A DNA stretch of 64,000 nt, taken from Sodiomyces alkalinus F11 (taxonomy: Eukaryota; Ascomycota; Sordariomycetes; Glomerellales; Plectosphaerellaceae). The DNA lies in assembly GCF_003711515.1 (NCBI RefSeq), contig NW_021167080.1, positions 4,576,872-4,640,871 of the forward strand, given 5' to 3'. A program made the position numbers and the translations under genes. Positions 46,401 to 58,700 of the stretch are shown one piece after another (the stretch's first letter is position 1; each line of letters opens with the position of its first letter). The notes under the pieces are model-generated. The model ran no database searches, had not been told where the DNA came from, and saw nothing but the letters and a program-made list of their open reading frames with translations.

Positions 46401-47050
46401 AACCTACCTAACTACTAGCCTGCTATACTTCCCGTTAGCTACTAGCCTAGAGATATAATCCAGATATATAGCAGAGACGAACCGGGGCTATATCGGCCCC
46501 GTAACGGTATTACTCCACCTAAGGAAGTGTATAGGGGTTTTCCCCGGGTTTTCCCCCTATAGCCACCCGAGAAGGACCGTATAGCCTAGAAAGGCTCCTA
46601 TAGATTAGTTAGGATAGCGGAGTAAGATCGACAATAATAATAATAATAATATACGATAGTTATAAGCCCGGTTTATGACGCCTAAACGATAGATATTAAT
46701 AAGGCTACCCCTATTCTATTATAAAGAAGTAATTACGTCTCTATAAGCACTCTTAAATAACTATTATCGACCTAATTAGAGTAATTAAGAGATTAATGAA
46801 CCTACCTATTATTTAACTAACCGATAAACTAATAAAGATATCTTCTAACGTATCTAACGCCGAATAAAAGGCGGCCGCTACTACCCTTATTAACTAGAGG
46901 GATTAGGTAATTTAGGAGCGCGCCGTACGCGGTAAATCGGCCTCCTGCTAGGATAATTACCTAAATCTAAAGCTAAGCGATAAGGAGGCTAACACTTATC
47001 TCCTCCCTATACCTACGCCGCTTAATATCCGTAAATATAAGGCCCTCGCC

Positions 47051-47368
47051 GTGGACCCTAACGCGGAGGAGGCTACGGCTACTACCGTTACGGCTACTCT
47101 ATCTTCCACTATCACGCTAAAGGGCGATAAGGCCACGGACGCCACGGATACCGCTACGGCTACTATAGCTAATACTACGGCGGCTACGGCTATCGGTAAA
47201 AGGAAGTCGGCCGCTTGCCGGAAGGCTATAGCCGTAACGAAAAAACTAATAACTAGGACGCCTACGTCTATCGACGACCTCTCTAAAAAGGGGTACGCTC
47301 CTATATCGAAGGGACCGTCTATACTATATTATATAGCCTCCTCGCCTAGCTATAGGATAATACCGTAA
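47051..47368 (+). other. Ala/Thr-rich stretch inside the Copia gag region
   Basis: A 105-codon open frame dominated by Ala, Thr and Asp repeats (ATATTVTATL, TDATDTATATIANT). It is part of the element's gag region and is not treated as a separate gene. Confidence 0.6.
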
Positions 47369-49849
47369 ATAACCTATAGGCTTAGATTACTCTCCTATAC
47401 GCGTATATAGAACTAACCTCTATAAACCTCTGTAAGGAAGCCTTAGTCCTATATCGATAATATACTACGTCTATAAAGGCTATACCTAAGGATACAGACG
47501 GCTAAGTTACAACGTAGAAAATAGCGATAATATACTATAAATATATAGGCGTTTTAGGTCTATTAAGGGCGGACTATTAGGTAGAAAACGCGTTAAAAGC
47601 TATTAGATCTATCGCCTGGGAATAGAGTAATAACTACCTAGTAAATAACTATAATAAGATTACGGAAAATAAGCTAACGATTAACGACTTCGTAAAAGCT
47701 CTACGTGCGGTTCTTAGTAATATAAAGAGCCTATAATCCTCCGCTATAAAGCCTAGAGTCGGAAAAGGCACCTTTAATACCCTGATAGACCTCCCCGATA
47801 CTAAGGATACTACTAATAATAAAGATAATAAGAAGCGTCCTTATAGTAACACGTCCGTAAAGGCTATCCCTCCAGTAATAAAGAGGCCTTATAAGATATA
47901 TAAGAACCCCTATACTACCGCCGCCTATTAGTATATAAGGCCGGATATACGCCCTTATACCTAGTATAGCCGTGAAGATATTATAAAGGTTACGGAAAAG
48001 AAGATACGTAATTATAGTTCTAAAAGCCGCGTAGATACCGTGATGCAGAAGAGACGGGAAGCCTTAGGGGCTATTACCGCTAATAAATAGAGGAAGTCTA
48101 GGAACATTAACTCTATAATACTACGCTTAGTATAACTACTATATAATAAAATCGGGGGGTTATTAGGCCGCCCGTAAGTATAGCTTTAAAAGCCCTATCC
48201 GTCACCGTGATAGGGAGACTAGGCGTTTACTTAAACTATGGGGTAGCGCGCCGTTATCGTACGACGATACTATTAAGATTATAATAAGAATAAGGGGTAT
48301 CCCTCTTTATTAACTAAGCTAGAGCGCTATTATATTACGCGATCCTAGATTTAGGATTATTAATCTATATCTTTAATAATCGAGGCCGTTTTATAGCCGT
48401 TAGACTACCTATAAATACTTTATCTTTATCCCTTTAGGTGGGTACTTATAAGGCTCCTATCCTCGGATACGGAGACGTTAAGCTACGTGTATAATCCTTA
48501 TCGGGTATAAAGAGGCTACTACGCCTCTATAACGTTATATACTATAAGAAATTCGTTATTAATATCGTCTCGGAACGCTAGCTACGCTTATAAGGCTACC
48601 GTTAGGATACCGTAAACGATACTATTATTAGCTCCGCCGATAATCGGCCTATTTATAAGCTGCTAAATATCCACGGCTAGTATATAATCGAGCGCGCGGA
48701 AGCTACGGCCGCTACCGTGTTCGCGGTCTTAGTAAAGCACCCGCGTAATAACCCGTATAGAAGATTATAATAACCGCGGTAACCGTAGAAGACCACGGTA
48801 TAACGGTAGTATAAACGCCTCGGCTACTATAGCACTAATATTCTTATAAAGATCGTCGACGCTATTTAGAGGATAAAAATAAAAGGTCCTCGTATAACGA
48901 ACTATAACGCGTATAGGTAATCGTAAGTACCTACGTAGATCCGGCGGATACTATACTTTTACCCGTTAAAGCCCGGAGAGGCCCTAGCTATTAATTTCCA
49001 CGATCTAGAAGAGGCGGAGTAGTTAGCGGGCGGACTATATAAGTCTATTATATTCGTTATAAACGTGTATATAGGTTATACGTAGGATTACTACCTATAG
49101 AAAAGAGACTAAGGCTTTATCCTACACGCTCTAAAAGACGTTTTTACCCTACTTAAGACCTCATTCGATATTAGGCTATATATCCTATAAGCCGATTCCG
49201 AGATATTTTAGCACCTAAAAGACGTTGCTTTCCTCGCTGCTAAGGGGGTAGAATACTAGCCGTTAGTACTATATTTATAGGATTAAAACGGCGTTATAGA
49301 ACGGATTAAAGGTATCGTTAAAAGGAGGGCGAGGGCTATAAGGATTAGGGCTAATCTATCTATATCTATCTAGCCTAAGATCTTTAAGACTACTATATAT
49401 CTATATAATAAGACGCCACGATATATCAACGATTAGAAGACACTATACGAAGGCCTACGCGGCCGTTAACCTAACCGTATATACCTACGAGCTTACGGCT
49501 ATAAAGCCTTTATAAAAACACGCGATACCTAAGCTAAAAGAAACCGCCTATGAAGGCTAGAACCGAAGGTATAGATCGGTTATTATATCGGATACTAATC
49601 CTTAAATAGCTTCTATATTTAGCTACTATACCTAACGGATATTATTACTACGAGAGATATAGTCTTTAACGAGGATAAGATATTTAACGGTAGGATTAAA
49701 ACGCTATAAGCTATAGCTTCCGCCGAGGAAATCGGGGAACGCCGATGATCTATCCGTATCACTTAATCTAGCGATACTATAACCGCGAAGAGGCTACTAT
49801 TAAGGGGTATAGCCGTAAACGTATTAGATCTTAAGTCGGAAGACTCTAA

Positions 49850-50180
49850 CGCCACCGCTATTACTACGGGTAAAGGCGACGCTACCGCTATTACTACGGA
49901 TAAAGGCGAGGCCGTCGCTATTACTACGAGAGAGGCTATTACTATTACTATAGATAAGGTTCTAAATTTATAGCCTAATACTTAGGCTATGGATTTAGAA
50001 CCTTATAACTCTGGCGCTACCGCTATTACTACGGAAAAGGCCACCGCTATCGTTATAGATACCGCTATTATTGCAGATACTACTATCGCTATAGGAAAAG
50101 ACTATACTACCGCTATTACTACGGGAGAGGCCACCGCTATTACTACGGGAGAGGCCACCGCTATTACTACGGATACCGAT
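49850..50180 (+). repeat. Tandem repeats (about 27-36 bp) between integrase and RT of the Copia element
   Basis: Repeated units like ACCGCTATTACTACGGGAGA encode Thr-Ala-Ile-Thr-Thr-Gly-Glu runs. The open frame 49989-50327 here is the translated repeat inside pol, not an independent gene. Confidence 0.75.
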
Positions 50181-52406
50181 ATTATTATGGATACTCCGCG
50201 GTTTACCGCTACGAGGTTCGAACCGTTTCTCACGCCTTTAATATCCCCGGAAGATCCTGCGCGCGCGTTCCTTATAACGTTAGCGGTAGTTAGGGGTGTT
50301 AAGGTGGAAGGAGACGATAATAATTAACGGGTAGCCGTGGATACCCCTAAAGGGTATATATTAGCAGTACGCCTATTTATCGTAAGTATTTATAAGACCG
50401 AGAAGGTGTAGAACGATAACGCCCAAAAGGCGTTCTTTAACGCTAGAAGGACTTATAACCCTATACGCGCAAGGAAGTAAGCTATTAACGACGGCGATAT
50501 CGGTGCTATAGATTCTACTCCCTTTAATACCTCCTAGCCACTATCGCGCCTAACCCGCGAGGATCTCCCGCCTCCGCTAAACCACTACTATAAGATACGC
50601 CTTTACCCGTTACGGGAGCGGTGGTTATAGGCCGAGAGGGAATACCTTAAAGGGCACCGATAAATAGGCTACTAGTAGGAGGTAGGTAGTAATTAGGCTA
50701 ATAAGTAATAAGTCCGCGCCTATAGATAGGTACATATCTATAAATCTAATAAGGAGGGCACCCTCCTTAAGTATAAGGCACGCCTTATAGTCTAAGGGGA
50801 TTAATAAAAACGGTTAGAGACTAAAGATAACTACGCTATAACGCTAGCCTCGCGGTTCTTCCGTATACTAATAGCGATCGCTGCCCGATTTAATCTAGAA
50901 ATAACGCAGTTCGATACTGTTAACGCGTTCGTTAACGCTAGCCTTAAGGAAGAGGTGTTTATAAAGATACCGTAAGGCTACGAAGTATTAGGTAAGGTCC
51001 TGCTACTACGGAAAGCTCTCTTCGGTTTAAGGGTATCGCCACTACTATAGTAAGAGGAATTTAGCGGAACGCTATAGAGGATAGGCTTTATAGCCGTCCC
51101 TAATAACCCCTATATTATAATCCGCGACGGTTTAATCCTATTCTTCTATATTAACGATATCGGACTTATATACTGTAGAGACCGTAAGACGGACGCCGAT
51201 GACCTTAAGGCTGCTCTTAAGCGGAGCTATAGGTTATTAGGAGGCGAAGAAATCCGTTAGTTCCTAGGAATTAAGGTCCTACGGGATAAAGCCACCCGTA
51301 GGTTATAGCTATTATAATCCTCTTACGTGGAGAAGATCGCGGTTAAGTACTACGTAGATATACTCTGCCGAAAACTACTAAAGGTCCTATTATCTACGGA
51401 GCTGGTAATATCTCGCGACGGCACCCGCGCGTTAATTCCCGAGGTCCGCTAATACTAGGGTATAATCGGTTTTATTCTATACGCTACTATCGTGATAAGA
51501 CCCGATATCGCGTTTGCCTATTTAAAGCTTTCCTAATATAATATTAATCCCTCCTCCGACTATCTTAAAAGGGCTTAATAAATGCTACTATTCCTATATT
51601 ATATAAGATATTACTACCTAGAATTCGGCGGGGATAGGCTCTTCCTAATAGTAAGCGACGCGTCCTTTAGGGATAATCCAGATCGTAAAAGTTTATAAGG
51701 ATATACGATAAAGCTCTTCGGGGGAACCGTTAACTAGAAGGCGGGTAAGTAACCGATAGTTATAACGTCGTTAATAGAATCGGAACTACTCGCTCTTATA
51801 GAGGCCGCTGAAAAGAAGTTATTCGTTAGCCGGATATTAAGGGACTTAGAGCTTCGGTTAGACTAATAGTAACTATACCTATACTACGATAATTAGCAGA
51901 CTATTAACCTTATTAATAAGAAGGCATAACGCCTGCGAATAAGGCTGCGGTATATCGATATTTATAACTAGTAGGCACGTTAGTTAGTATAGCAGGGCCT
52001 CTTTAAGGTTATATACGTTAATATAAAGAAGATAATCGCGGACGGTTTAACGAAGGCACTACCGGAGGCAGGGATTAAAAGACTATAGTAATAGCTTAAT
52101 TTAACGGATTAACAGGACCGTATTAAGTGGTCTAAACGACTATACGAAGAGATTAAACGCGCTAAAGCGGCCGTAATAAAGGCCCCCGAGGGCGTAGAAG
52201 ATCCGATGGATATAGATCCGATTAAGCAGATCCGGCTAATTAGAATCGAGGAACCAATTAAGATGGATTTAAATTTAGATCCCTTTTACGAGGGCGTTTT
52301 CCCCTAACTATTAATTTTACGATAGAAAAGTTAAGAGCGTTTAGTTTAAACCGAAGCCTCTGATTAGTCAGCTAACCTAAGAAGACCCACCTTAAGTAAG
52401 GGAGTG

Positions 52407-52677
52407 TGTCGTATAGGCGCACGGACTATAACGTGGTCTATAGGGGATCTAGGGGGGATCCATGCTATAACTAAGGGCTTCGGATATCGGGGACCTCGGG
52501 TATTAGNNNNNNNNNNNNNNNNNNNNNNNNNNNNNNNNNNNNNNNNNNNNNNNNNNNNNNNNNNNNNNNNNAATTAAGGGCATAAGAGACTCTCCCAGAT
52601 ATAACTTAATATAATACACACACACGAGATTTCTGCTCTACGAAGTTAGTTATTCAAGTCCCTTTTAACGTGCGACA
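52407..52677 (+). mobile_element. Copia-type element, 3' LTR (contains an assembly gap)
   Basis: Starts TGTCGTATAGGC, ends TGCGACA, and is followed by CTAAG (52678-52682), the second copy of the 5-bp target duplication. It is less RIP-altered than the 5' LTR at its right end. An N run interrupts it. Confidence 0.92.
52507..52571. other. Assembly gap, 65 N
   Basis: By alignment with the 5' LTR (39813-39892), the missing part should be about 80 bp, so the gap size is an estimate. Confidence 0.97.
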
Positions 52678-53935
52678 CTAAGGGTATACCAATTCTAAAG
52701 GCTTAGCGTAGTAGCGGTATACCCTCTCCGCTATAAGGTAGCTATTCGCCCGGTAGCCGAAGTATATGTATTTATAGCACCTTAGGGGGCTAAGGTCGGG
52801 GTCGTATAGTTTAGAGATATAGCTACCCCCCTTAAAGAGGAGGGTATTCCGGATAAGGCTTACTACCCCTTCCGGCGAAGCCGATTTAATAAGGAGGGGC
52901 GCTATTTTACCGGTACCGCTGCGGGGTACCCGCTATTATACTCGGATAATTTTTACTTTAGGGTTTATATCTTATAGAGATACTAGTAAGTCTTCTTCGG
53001 ATAAGGCGTTAAGTACCTCCCGGGGGTAGCCTTAGCTAGCGTAGGGTAAATATATACGGCTAGGGTAGCTCCTTTACTAAACGCCTTCTTAATCTATTAT
53101 TCCTTATAGGTAGCCTACTACTATACCCCTTCGGTAAAGGTAAGGCAGATATCCCTACTTCGTAGCTTTTATACCGCTACGGTATCGTATCGGGTAATTA
53201 TAGCGTTTATAGCTTAGATAATCTCCTTTAGGGTCTTATCTTTAAGGGGCTAATCTTCGGGGAGGGTTCCTTAGCGGATAATTAATTCCCGGTAATACTT
53301 AGCGGGGATTATTTTAGGGGGGGCGGGGTCCTATAGCGGTGCCGCCACGGGAGCCCGGGCTATAATATTAGCCTAAGTCTCTTTTATACTATTTATTCCT
53401 TTTCGGAATTCCTTTTATATAATATATCGAATAGTAGCGTATAGGTATATTAGCAGTATTACGCCGGTGTCCTTACGGGTAGTATATATCGTGATTAGTT
53501 TCTTTACTAGCTCTACGACCTACTTAATCGTGTTCCCGTTAACTAGTAGGGCCTGAATTTCTGCCTTAATCTTAGTTATTCTCGGTTCCGGGGGGCGCGG
53601 TAGTCTCTTTTTGGTCTTATATCGGTTCCGCGCTACGTCCCGCCACGGGCGAGGGGGGGGAGGGGGGTGGGGAGAGCGCTTATATTACGAAAAGTAGGCC
53701 TATTACGAATTCTATATAGACGAAATCGGGATAATAGGGGCGGGATTATCCTACGTCTCTTCCGGTTATACCGTAGTGCTAGTATTACGGTGCCGCTATA
53801 ATAGTATCCCGGGGGGGAGGCGGTGGTTATAATCTTTATCTTAGTAGTTTTATCGATTTTACTCCTGTTACGCGCCCGTGGTTAATAGGCGTAGCCGAGT
53901 CGTCTAATCTATTATTATAACCTTACTTAGTGCCA
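52678..53935 (-). mobile_element. LINE A, 5' part (ORF1 region), RIP-degraded
   Basis: Reverse complement of the first 1.2 kb of LINE B: the same 5' leader (TAACCACGGGCGCGTAA block near 53880), ORF1 and zinc-knuckle region. It joins exactly, in LINE order, to the sequence left of the Copia 5' LTR at 39712. The 5' boundary is set by loss of similarity to LINE B and is approximate. Confidence 0.85.
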
Positions 53936-53944
53936 CGGGAAATA

Positions 53945-54036
53945 GAATATACAATAGGATAAAAATAGGATAAAAATAGGATAAAAATATAATAAGAAAT
54001 AGGATACAAAATATAATAAAATAGAATAAAAATAGA

Positions 54037-54107
<71 letters not shown>

Positions 54108-55530
54108 TTATTCTTATTCTTATTCTTACTCTTATCCTTACTCCGCTATCCTATCTAATCTATAGGAGCCTAGTTTAGACTATATAGTCCTTCTTAGGTA
54201 GCTATAAGGGGGAAAACCCAGGACCTAGGAAAACCTCTATACTTGTCCTTAGCTAGAATAGTGCCGCTACGGTGCCGATATAGCCCCGGTTCGTCCCTTC
54301 TATATATCTAGATCACACCTCTAGGCTAGTGGCTAACGGGAAGGGTAGTAGGCTATGGTTCGGGTTAGTCTAGGCCGGTTATTAGTAAGGGGGCGGGGGC
54401 CGAAAGGGTGCCACGGCGTCTCCGCCGTGTATCGGCCGCGGCACGCTATCTCCGGCCTCCCTATATCCCCGGGGGCTATGCCTATTATTCCTTCTATTCG
54501 ATTAATAAAGAGAAAAGGTATGGTAGACGTTCCTGCCTCCCTTAGGGGGTGGGGCGTGCCTGCTATATCCGGTAATAGGCAGGAAAGGTAAGACTCCGCC
54601 TATACCCGAAAAAATAGTAGATAGTTAATAGAGGGTAAGGTCCTCCTTCTTTTTCCTCTTTTCCTTTTTATAATGCTATAGAGCTTATTATAGGTGCTCC
54701 TTATTACGCTCCCGCCTACGGTCTTATAGGCCTGCCGATATAGCGCCGTGCTAACTAGTAATAACCTCTAGTCCTTTATTCTTATTTCCTAAATTCCTTC
54801 CTTAATTTTAGTATATAGTCTATAGTGCGTAGGTGGCACTACGGTGGCGCGGGGTTAACTAGGTAGTGTGATAGTAATAGTAATAATAATTATAATATTA
54901 ACCGTAACTATTATTATAATATAAGTATCTTTATATCGTGGTAGCGCTATAGTAGTAGCGTACTAATAGCCGTAGATACCTTCTCCTAATAATAATAATC
55001 GTCGCTATAAACGGGGAACCGTTCGAGTTATACCGTATATATACCTTAGTAGAGCCGAAGTAGTATTATAGCGGCTAATATATAGTAGTTACTTACGTTA
55101 TAGTAAGCGTCTAGGTACCTACCCTAATAACGTTATAGCTTATACTAATACTATAGGCACTAGTGCTGCTTATTTTTAATACGCTAATAGCCGATATCCT
55201 TATAAGAATATAAGTCGTCTCTATACCGTTAAGGTACCGCCGGTATATCGAGGTGGTCTAACTAGTCGATAGGTCCCCCCCGCTACTAAGAAATAGTAGT
55301 AGCGTCTTATAGACGTTTATAGTCTTTACCTATCGGTAAAGGCTACCGGTAATAGTAGTATCGCTATAATAAGTAGTCTCCCTTCGATATCGCGGTAGCG
55401 CCTTACTAATAGCCTATAGGCTAAGGAGCGCCTAAAGACGGCGGCTTTATCCTTTAGATAGGCTGTTACTTAGGCGCTGTCTTCTGGTTATAGCCGTGGC
55501 GGTACTATAACTGGATAAAGACGTAGTGGC
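53945..55530 (-). mobile_element. LINE C, 5'-truncated 3' end of the same LINE family
   Basis: The tail is an (ATT)22 run at 54041-54106, followed outward by AGGATAAAAAT-like tandem repeats (53945-54038). The following sequence aligns with the 3' end of LINE A (34303 onward) and, reversed, with LINE B. Similarity fades near 55500, as expected for a 5'-truncated insertion. The small open frame 54355-54591 lies in the antisense of its 3' region and is not a gene. Confidence 0.8.
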
Positions 55531-58500
55531 ACCAGATCGTTAAGATAAAGATCAGATAAAGAGGTTAGTCTAGTAAAACCACGATGCATAACCAAAACAT
55601 AACTAATACCGCTATAACCTTTAGCGAAGAAGTAGATTAGTAGTTATTATTCTGATTAGGGCAACGTAAGTTAAACTGGAAAGATACCTTAAACGTGGAA
55701 TAAGTAATTATAAAAGAGAATAATGATTGAATTTATGATCCCTTAATAGGGATGTCCGGCGCCTGTCCTTAATATATATATAGGAGGTGGATCCCGTAGC
55801 CCTAAGAAGGGGGTTATATAACCGCCTGCTAAACCACTCTAAAGCCGTATCTACGCGGTTATAATACGGCCTTAGTTATCTTATTTACGCCCTCGTAGCG
55901 TAGATAACTCCTAAAAATAAGTAGATATAAGTAAATAAACCAAGTAAAGAGCTATCGTATACCCTTATTCCTCTAATTACCCCATCCTCCACATATACCT
56001 AATTAAGGATTCTCTTAGTTCTAGTTCCTCCATATATACCGTCCCCTTACTATCCTCGTTAACTATATCCTTAAGACGTTACCTATCCTATCCTTTATAT
56101 ATACCCTTATTTACGCTTCCGTAAAGTCTTTCCTCCGACTACGTAGTCCGGCTTATTAGCCTTTTTAGCTTCCTGATTAGCGGTAGCTTTATCTGCCTCC
56201 TACTTACTAGTGGTATTATAATAACGCTAGCCTCCCTACTCTACTACTTATAATAGCGGGAGATACTTATTACTACTAGTAGCGGTATCCTATAAAGCGG
56301 CTCTATAAGGGTTCTTAAACGACTAGACTTAATCTTCCCGGCTATAGTTACTTAGTCTAAACAGTATATTCCTTATCTCGATCAGCCTATAGAATAGCAG
56401 GCTACGGGATATCTCTAGACCACGGCCTTAGTACGCCTAATCCTTCTCCTACTTACTCTATATATTAGTCCTTATAGTAAAATTAACGAGGTCCTCTCCC
56501 TTATACGTGTAGTAACTAGTAGCCGAGCTAATCTTAACAGGGGCGGGCTACGGCTACTTCTTTAGTTTAGTCTTCTTCTGATTAGGGAACCGTTAGGGGC
56601 TTAGGCCTTAGGAGACTTAGGCGGTATTATAATAGGAGAGGGTTTAGTAGCTAGGGGCGTGTTTTCCTTAGTAACCTTTTTATGCTTAGGGGTGGTAAGC
56701 TTAAGGTTACCTAACTCTAGGAACGCGCCGCTATTATTATTATTAAACGCCGGGATTTTAGTGAGTCCCTGATTAGGGGAAGGGGACTCTTACTTAGTCA
56801 TTTAAGGGGTCTTAGGCGCCCTAGGCGTCTTTAGTGTCTTTAGCCCCTTTAGCGGATTAACGGGCGTCTATTTCTTATTAACAGGCTTAGACTAGTTGTC
56901 TTAGGTGGATTATAGGAGGGAGTTATAACGGGGGCGGTAGTAGGAGCGGGGTTAGGGGATAGGGTAGGCTATCTAAGAGCTAGCTTAGGTCGGTGGCCGA
57001 AGCCGAAGAGTTTGCCTATATAGCTTAACTAGCTCTATTTAACGTGCCTAGTATAGCTAATAGCGTTATTAACTTAATAGCGGCTATCTTATAGGCGGTA
57101 TAGCCGGGATAAGGTAAGGAATAAGTATCCCTCTTAAATAACGTAGCGGATGTATTCACTAATAAATAGACTATACAAAAACTTATCCTCTTATTAAGGG
57201 CCTAGGATAATATAGAATTTCCTGACTAGGCTATCTATAGCCTTTTCAGGGGCCCTAATATACCGTAGCTAGCTTATAGCTCCTCGGAAGCTTTTTAATA
57301 AACGCTTTTTAGCTCCTCCGTCGTGCTATATACTATCGTATACGTATATAACCTAAGTCTCCTAATCTAAGATTAGGCTAATAAAATGGTTACATTTAAC
57401 GTGGTATATAAAAGGAATTAGCCGGGACGCTACGATCCTAAAAAGGTCCTTCTCGCTTACGTCTAAGTGTTAAACTTCCTTTTCTTAGCGTTATAGCCCT
57501 ATAAGTCGACGTTATTAATCTAGGCCTTAGGCCTAGTATCTCCGATCTATCTAGTAATTATTACCCTAATTAGGTTTTTTATAGTGGACTTTTCTAACTA
57601 CTTACCCTTAGAGAGGTTACTATACACCCTTTACGCGGCTAGTAAAGCTATACGGGCAGAAACGATACTATCCCTATAAACCTTTACTAGGGGAGTTAAC
57701 GGAGTTATACTATCTACGACTTCTCCGCTTATATACTCTCCCTTTATAGTTCCTAGGAACTATTAAACGGCTTACTAGTCTTCTCTACTACTTACTATAA
57801 ACCTAAAGAAGAGGGGGTCGTTATCGGATATATCGAATAGGCGGTAAGGGAGACTAGTCGAGGGAAAAGCCTACCTACTTTTTTTAAGGACGTACTCGGT
57901 ACGGCCCCTAGTATAAGAGTTAATAACGGTGCGTGCCTTAGGGTGAATATAGCGCTTAAGCAGGTTCCTTATAGGGGTAGTGGCTTAGTAGTTAGTTATA
58001 GCAAAGGCGGCGTATATAGCGGGAGAGAGAGAGAGAGGGGAAGGGGGAAAAGGAGGAATAAAAGGCGGTAGGAGCGTAAACTACGGCTAGTTACTCTAAT
58101 TAGGTCTAGGGATATCGGAAAAATAGTTAAAAGGAAATAGAAAAAGCTATCACTATTATATAATAGGGGGGACTAGTGGTTACGGGTAATATCCGAGAGC
58201 GAAGGGTTAATCGAAAACTAAGAAGTGGAAGAGAGAGGATAAAAGATCCTAAGACTTTAAGGTTAAGGGATATTTATCCTCCTCTAATAAGCTCGAAAGT
58301 GCCTTCTTCCGTGATAGTCTTCTCTTCGAGGGTTCCTTTATAGTAGGCGTTACTACTTAGCTACTACCTATAAAGGAGTCTTTTCGGTTAGTTAAAGAAG
58401 GTATACCTTAGTTACTGTGATAGTGACTTCTTTAACCCGGCGGGAAGGTTCCCGATTAGGAAAAAGACGTTAAAATCCGGGCTCTGATTAGTTAGAAAGA

Positions 58501-58700
58501 TTAGACGAAATAGCTCCTGCGTTATTTAGTTATAGGCGTAGCCATGACTTAGGAATAAGGGATCTAAAAGGGGAAATAGTAAATTACCCCTCCCTTAAGC
58601 CGTATCAGGTAAAGACCCTTTATAACTGCTTTAACTAAATAGCCGTCTTTATAATTCTTAGTAGCGATGAGGCTTATAACCTCTCTTAATCGCTTAATCC
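55531..58700. mobile_element. Unclassified degraded repeat segment
   Basis: RIP-like composition continues. On the minus strand (about 58200 to 55950) long readable frames interrupted by TAG/TAA include a Pro-rich part (near 56930) and a Lys/Gln/Ala-rich part (near 56200). I could not match these to a transposon family. The sequence around 55750-55990 (TGTCCGGC onward) may be an old LTR, but no partner is seen in the window. Confidence 0.4.

Larger units (their letters stand above)
39999..46650 (+). mobile_element. LINE B, full-length Tad1/I-like non-LTR retrotransposon, RIP-degraded
   Basis: About 6.65 kb, ending in (AAT)6 and flanked by an 8-bp duplication ATACGATA (39991-39998 and 46651-46658). 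ORF1 ends in a CCHC zinc knuckle, C-x2-C-x4-H-x4-C (41128-41169). ORF2 has an AP-type endonuclease with GDFNL at 42041-42055 and a reverse transcriptase from about 42900 to 44000. The RT catalytic strand reads FTDN at 43714-43725, with the second Asp changed to Asn. The C-terminal Cys/His region starts with CPYGDKR near 44690. Gln codons have become TAG/TAA throughout, so it cannot be expressed. A 31-bp tandem duplication lies in the RT region. Confidence 0.88.
46651..52406 (+). mobile_element. Copia-type element, internal region (gag-pol), RIP-degraded
   Basis: Continues directly from the LTR end (ATACGATA, then GTTATAAGCCCGG as the likely primer-binding site). A gag-like part follows an ATG at about 46675. 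GAG-pre-integrase (KRLGYYSTNILIKIV) is near 48815. In the integrase, the final catalytic Glu is in NGVIER at 49287-49304, preceded by a stop replacing Gln. The RT has QFDTVNAFVNASLKEEVF near 50910 and YINDI at 51147-51161, where active elements have a DD pair. RNase H and the ADGLTKALP block lie near 52037. The stop is at 52304. Order INT before RT defines Copia. A purine-rich stretch ending GGGAG just before 52407 is a good polypurine tract. Many stops show it is dead. Confidence 0.9.

Noticed and set aside
49989..50327. 112-aa open frame as an independent repeat protein
   Set aside because: It is the translated linker repeat of the Copia pol region, between integrase and RT.
54355..54591. 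78-aa open frame as a gene
   Set aside because: It is antisense to the 3' region of LINE C and has no family features.
55753..55995. Solo LTR starting TGTCCGGC
   Set aside because: No matching target-site duplication or second copy could be found in the window.
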